Origin: Branchipolynoe longqiensis
Lineage: Eukaryota > Annelida > Polychaeta > Phyllodocida > Polynoidae
DNA: 64,000 nucleotides
Assembly: GCA_030323885.1 (NCBI GenBank)
Contig: CM059190.1
Coordinates: 81,770,709-81,834,708 of the forward strand
Reading direction: 5' to 3'
The translations under genes were made by a program, and so were the position numbers. The notes beneath the pieces were generated by a model. The model was not told where the DNA came from, ran no database searches, and saw nothing but the letters and a program-made list of their open reading frames with translations. Below, in pieces: positions 63,908-64,000 of this stretch (position 1 is its first letter; each line of letters begins with the position of its first letter).

Positions 63908-64000
63908 TGAAAGTATTAGTTATGTCTGTAGGGGAATTGAGAGCCAATTCAGTGGCGGCCATCTTGTTTGTTTGCATTCTCTCCTAGTTCGGAAACTCTA

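Overview
The window reads as gene-poor, repeat-saturated animal DNA, probably from a marine invertebrate and most likely a mollusc. I found no convincing host protein-coding gene and no rRNA or tRNA gene. The evidence for an animal genome is the dense set of tRNA-derived SINEs (about one recognisable copy per 2 kb), several non-LTR retrotransposon remnants, two tyrosine-recombinase retrotransposon copies, many non-autonomous DNA transposons with terminal inverted repeats (TIRs), and long satellites. The mollusc guess rests on one SINE (33044-33873) whose body and 3' tail resemble SINEs I know from molluscs. This is recognition from memory and was not checked by a search.

Layout. 1-2945: decayed tyrosine-recombinase retrotransposon (reverse transcriptase, RNase H, recombinase, then a split direct repeat). 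2946-8660: SINEs, microsatellites, small MITEs and a GC-rich compound insertion (5957-7721) that splits a SINE. 8990-10520: LINE remnant holding an 847-bp TIR element, then a TTAA-flanked MITE. 11206-13144: AT-rich, nothing recognised. 13145-23860: SINEs, MITEs, a hAT-like MITE with a clean 8-bp target duplication, and a LINE remnant inside a large TIR element. 23985-25780: 52-bp satellite. 26778-31740: composite elements with a tRNA-like head and a TATA region, a run of four TIR elements, and a recombinase fragment. 32190-38990: CCACA satellite, nested SINE/LINE/TIR elements and a ~105-bp satellite. 39734-42815: 5'-truncated LINE with a poly-A tail. 44199-47690: SINEs, MITEs and a CCCAG-type satellite. 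47945-51975: long GGTGTG-type hexamer arrays. 53633-56315: 27-bp satellite. 56488-63920: LINE 3' end, a nested CCGG-flanked element, a second tyrosine-recombinase retrotransposon on the minus strand (59222-61535) split by a TIR element, a hexamer array, and SINEs.

The most interesting pattern is a set of at least seven TIR elements (9288, 14816, 19805, 28167, 29135, 30356, 60151; possibly 34074). All but the 14816 element, whose ends are diverged, keep a CTGTCA(C/G)A-type terminal core. They sit in 3-bp TTA/TAA/TGA duplications, exact in five cases and one base off in the other two (14816, 28167). Most also keep a short inner palindrome of the type AGTTTTG-CATG-CAAAACT. The rest of each element is built from many copies of a short word that differs between families and matches that family's own subterminal sequence. 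The ends and duplications suggest PIF/Harbinger-type mobilisation. I do not know a description of this constant-ends, changing-words layout.

Nesting gives relative ages. TIR elements interrupt LINEs and the minus-strand tyrosine-recombinase retrotransposon. A hAT-like MITE, a CCGG-flanked element and a GC-rich element each split a SINE of the main family, and SINEs and LINEs in turn lie inside large TIR elements.
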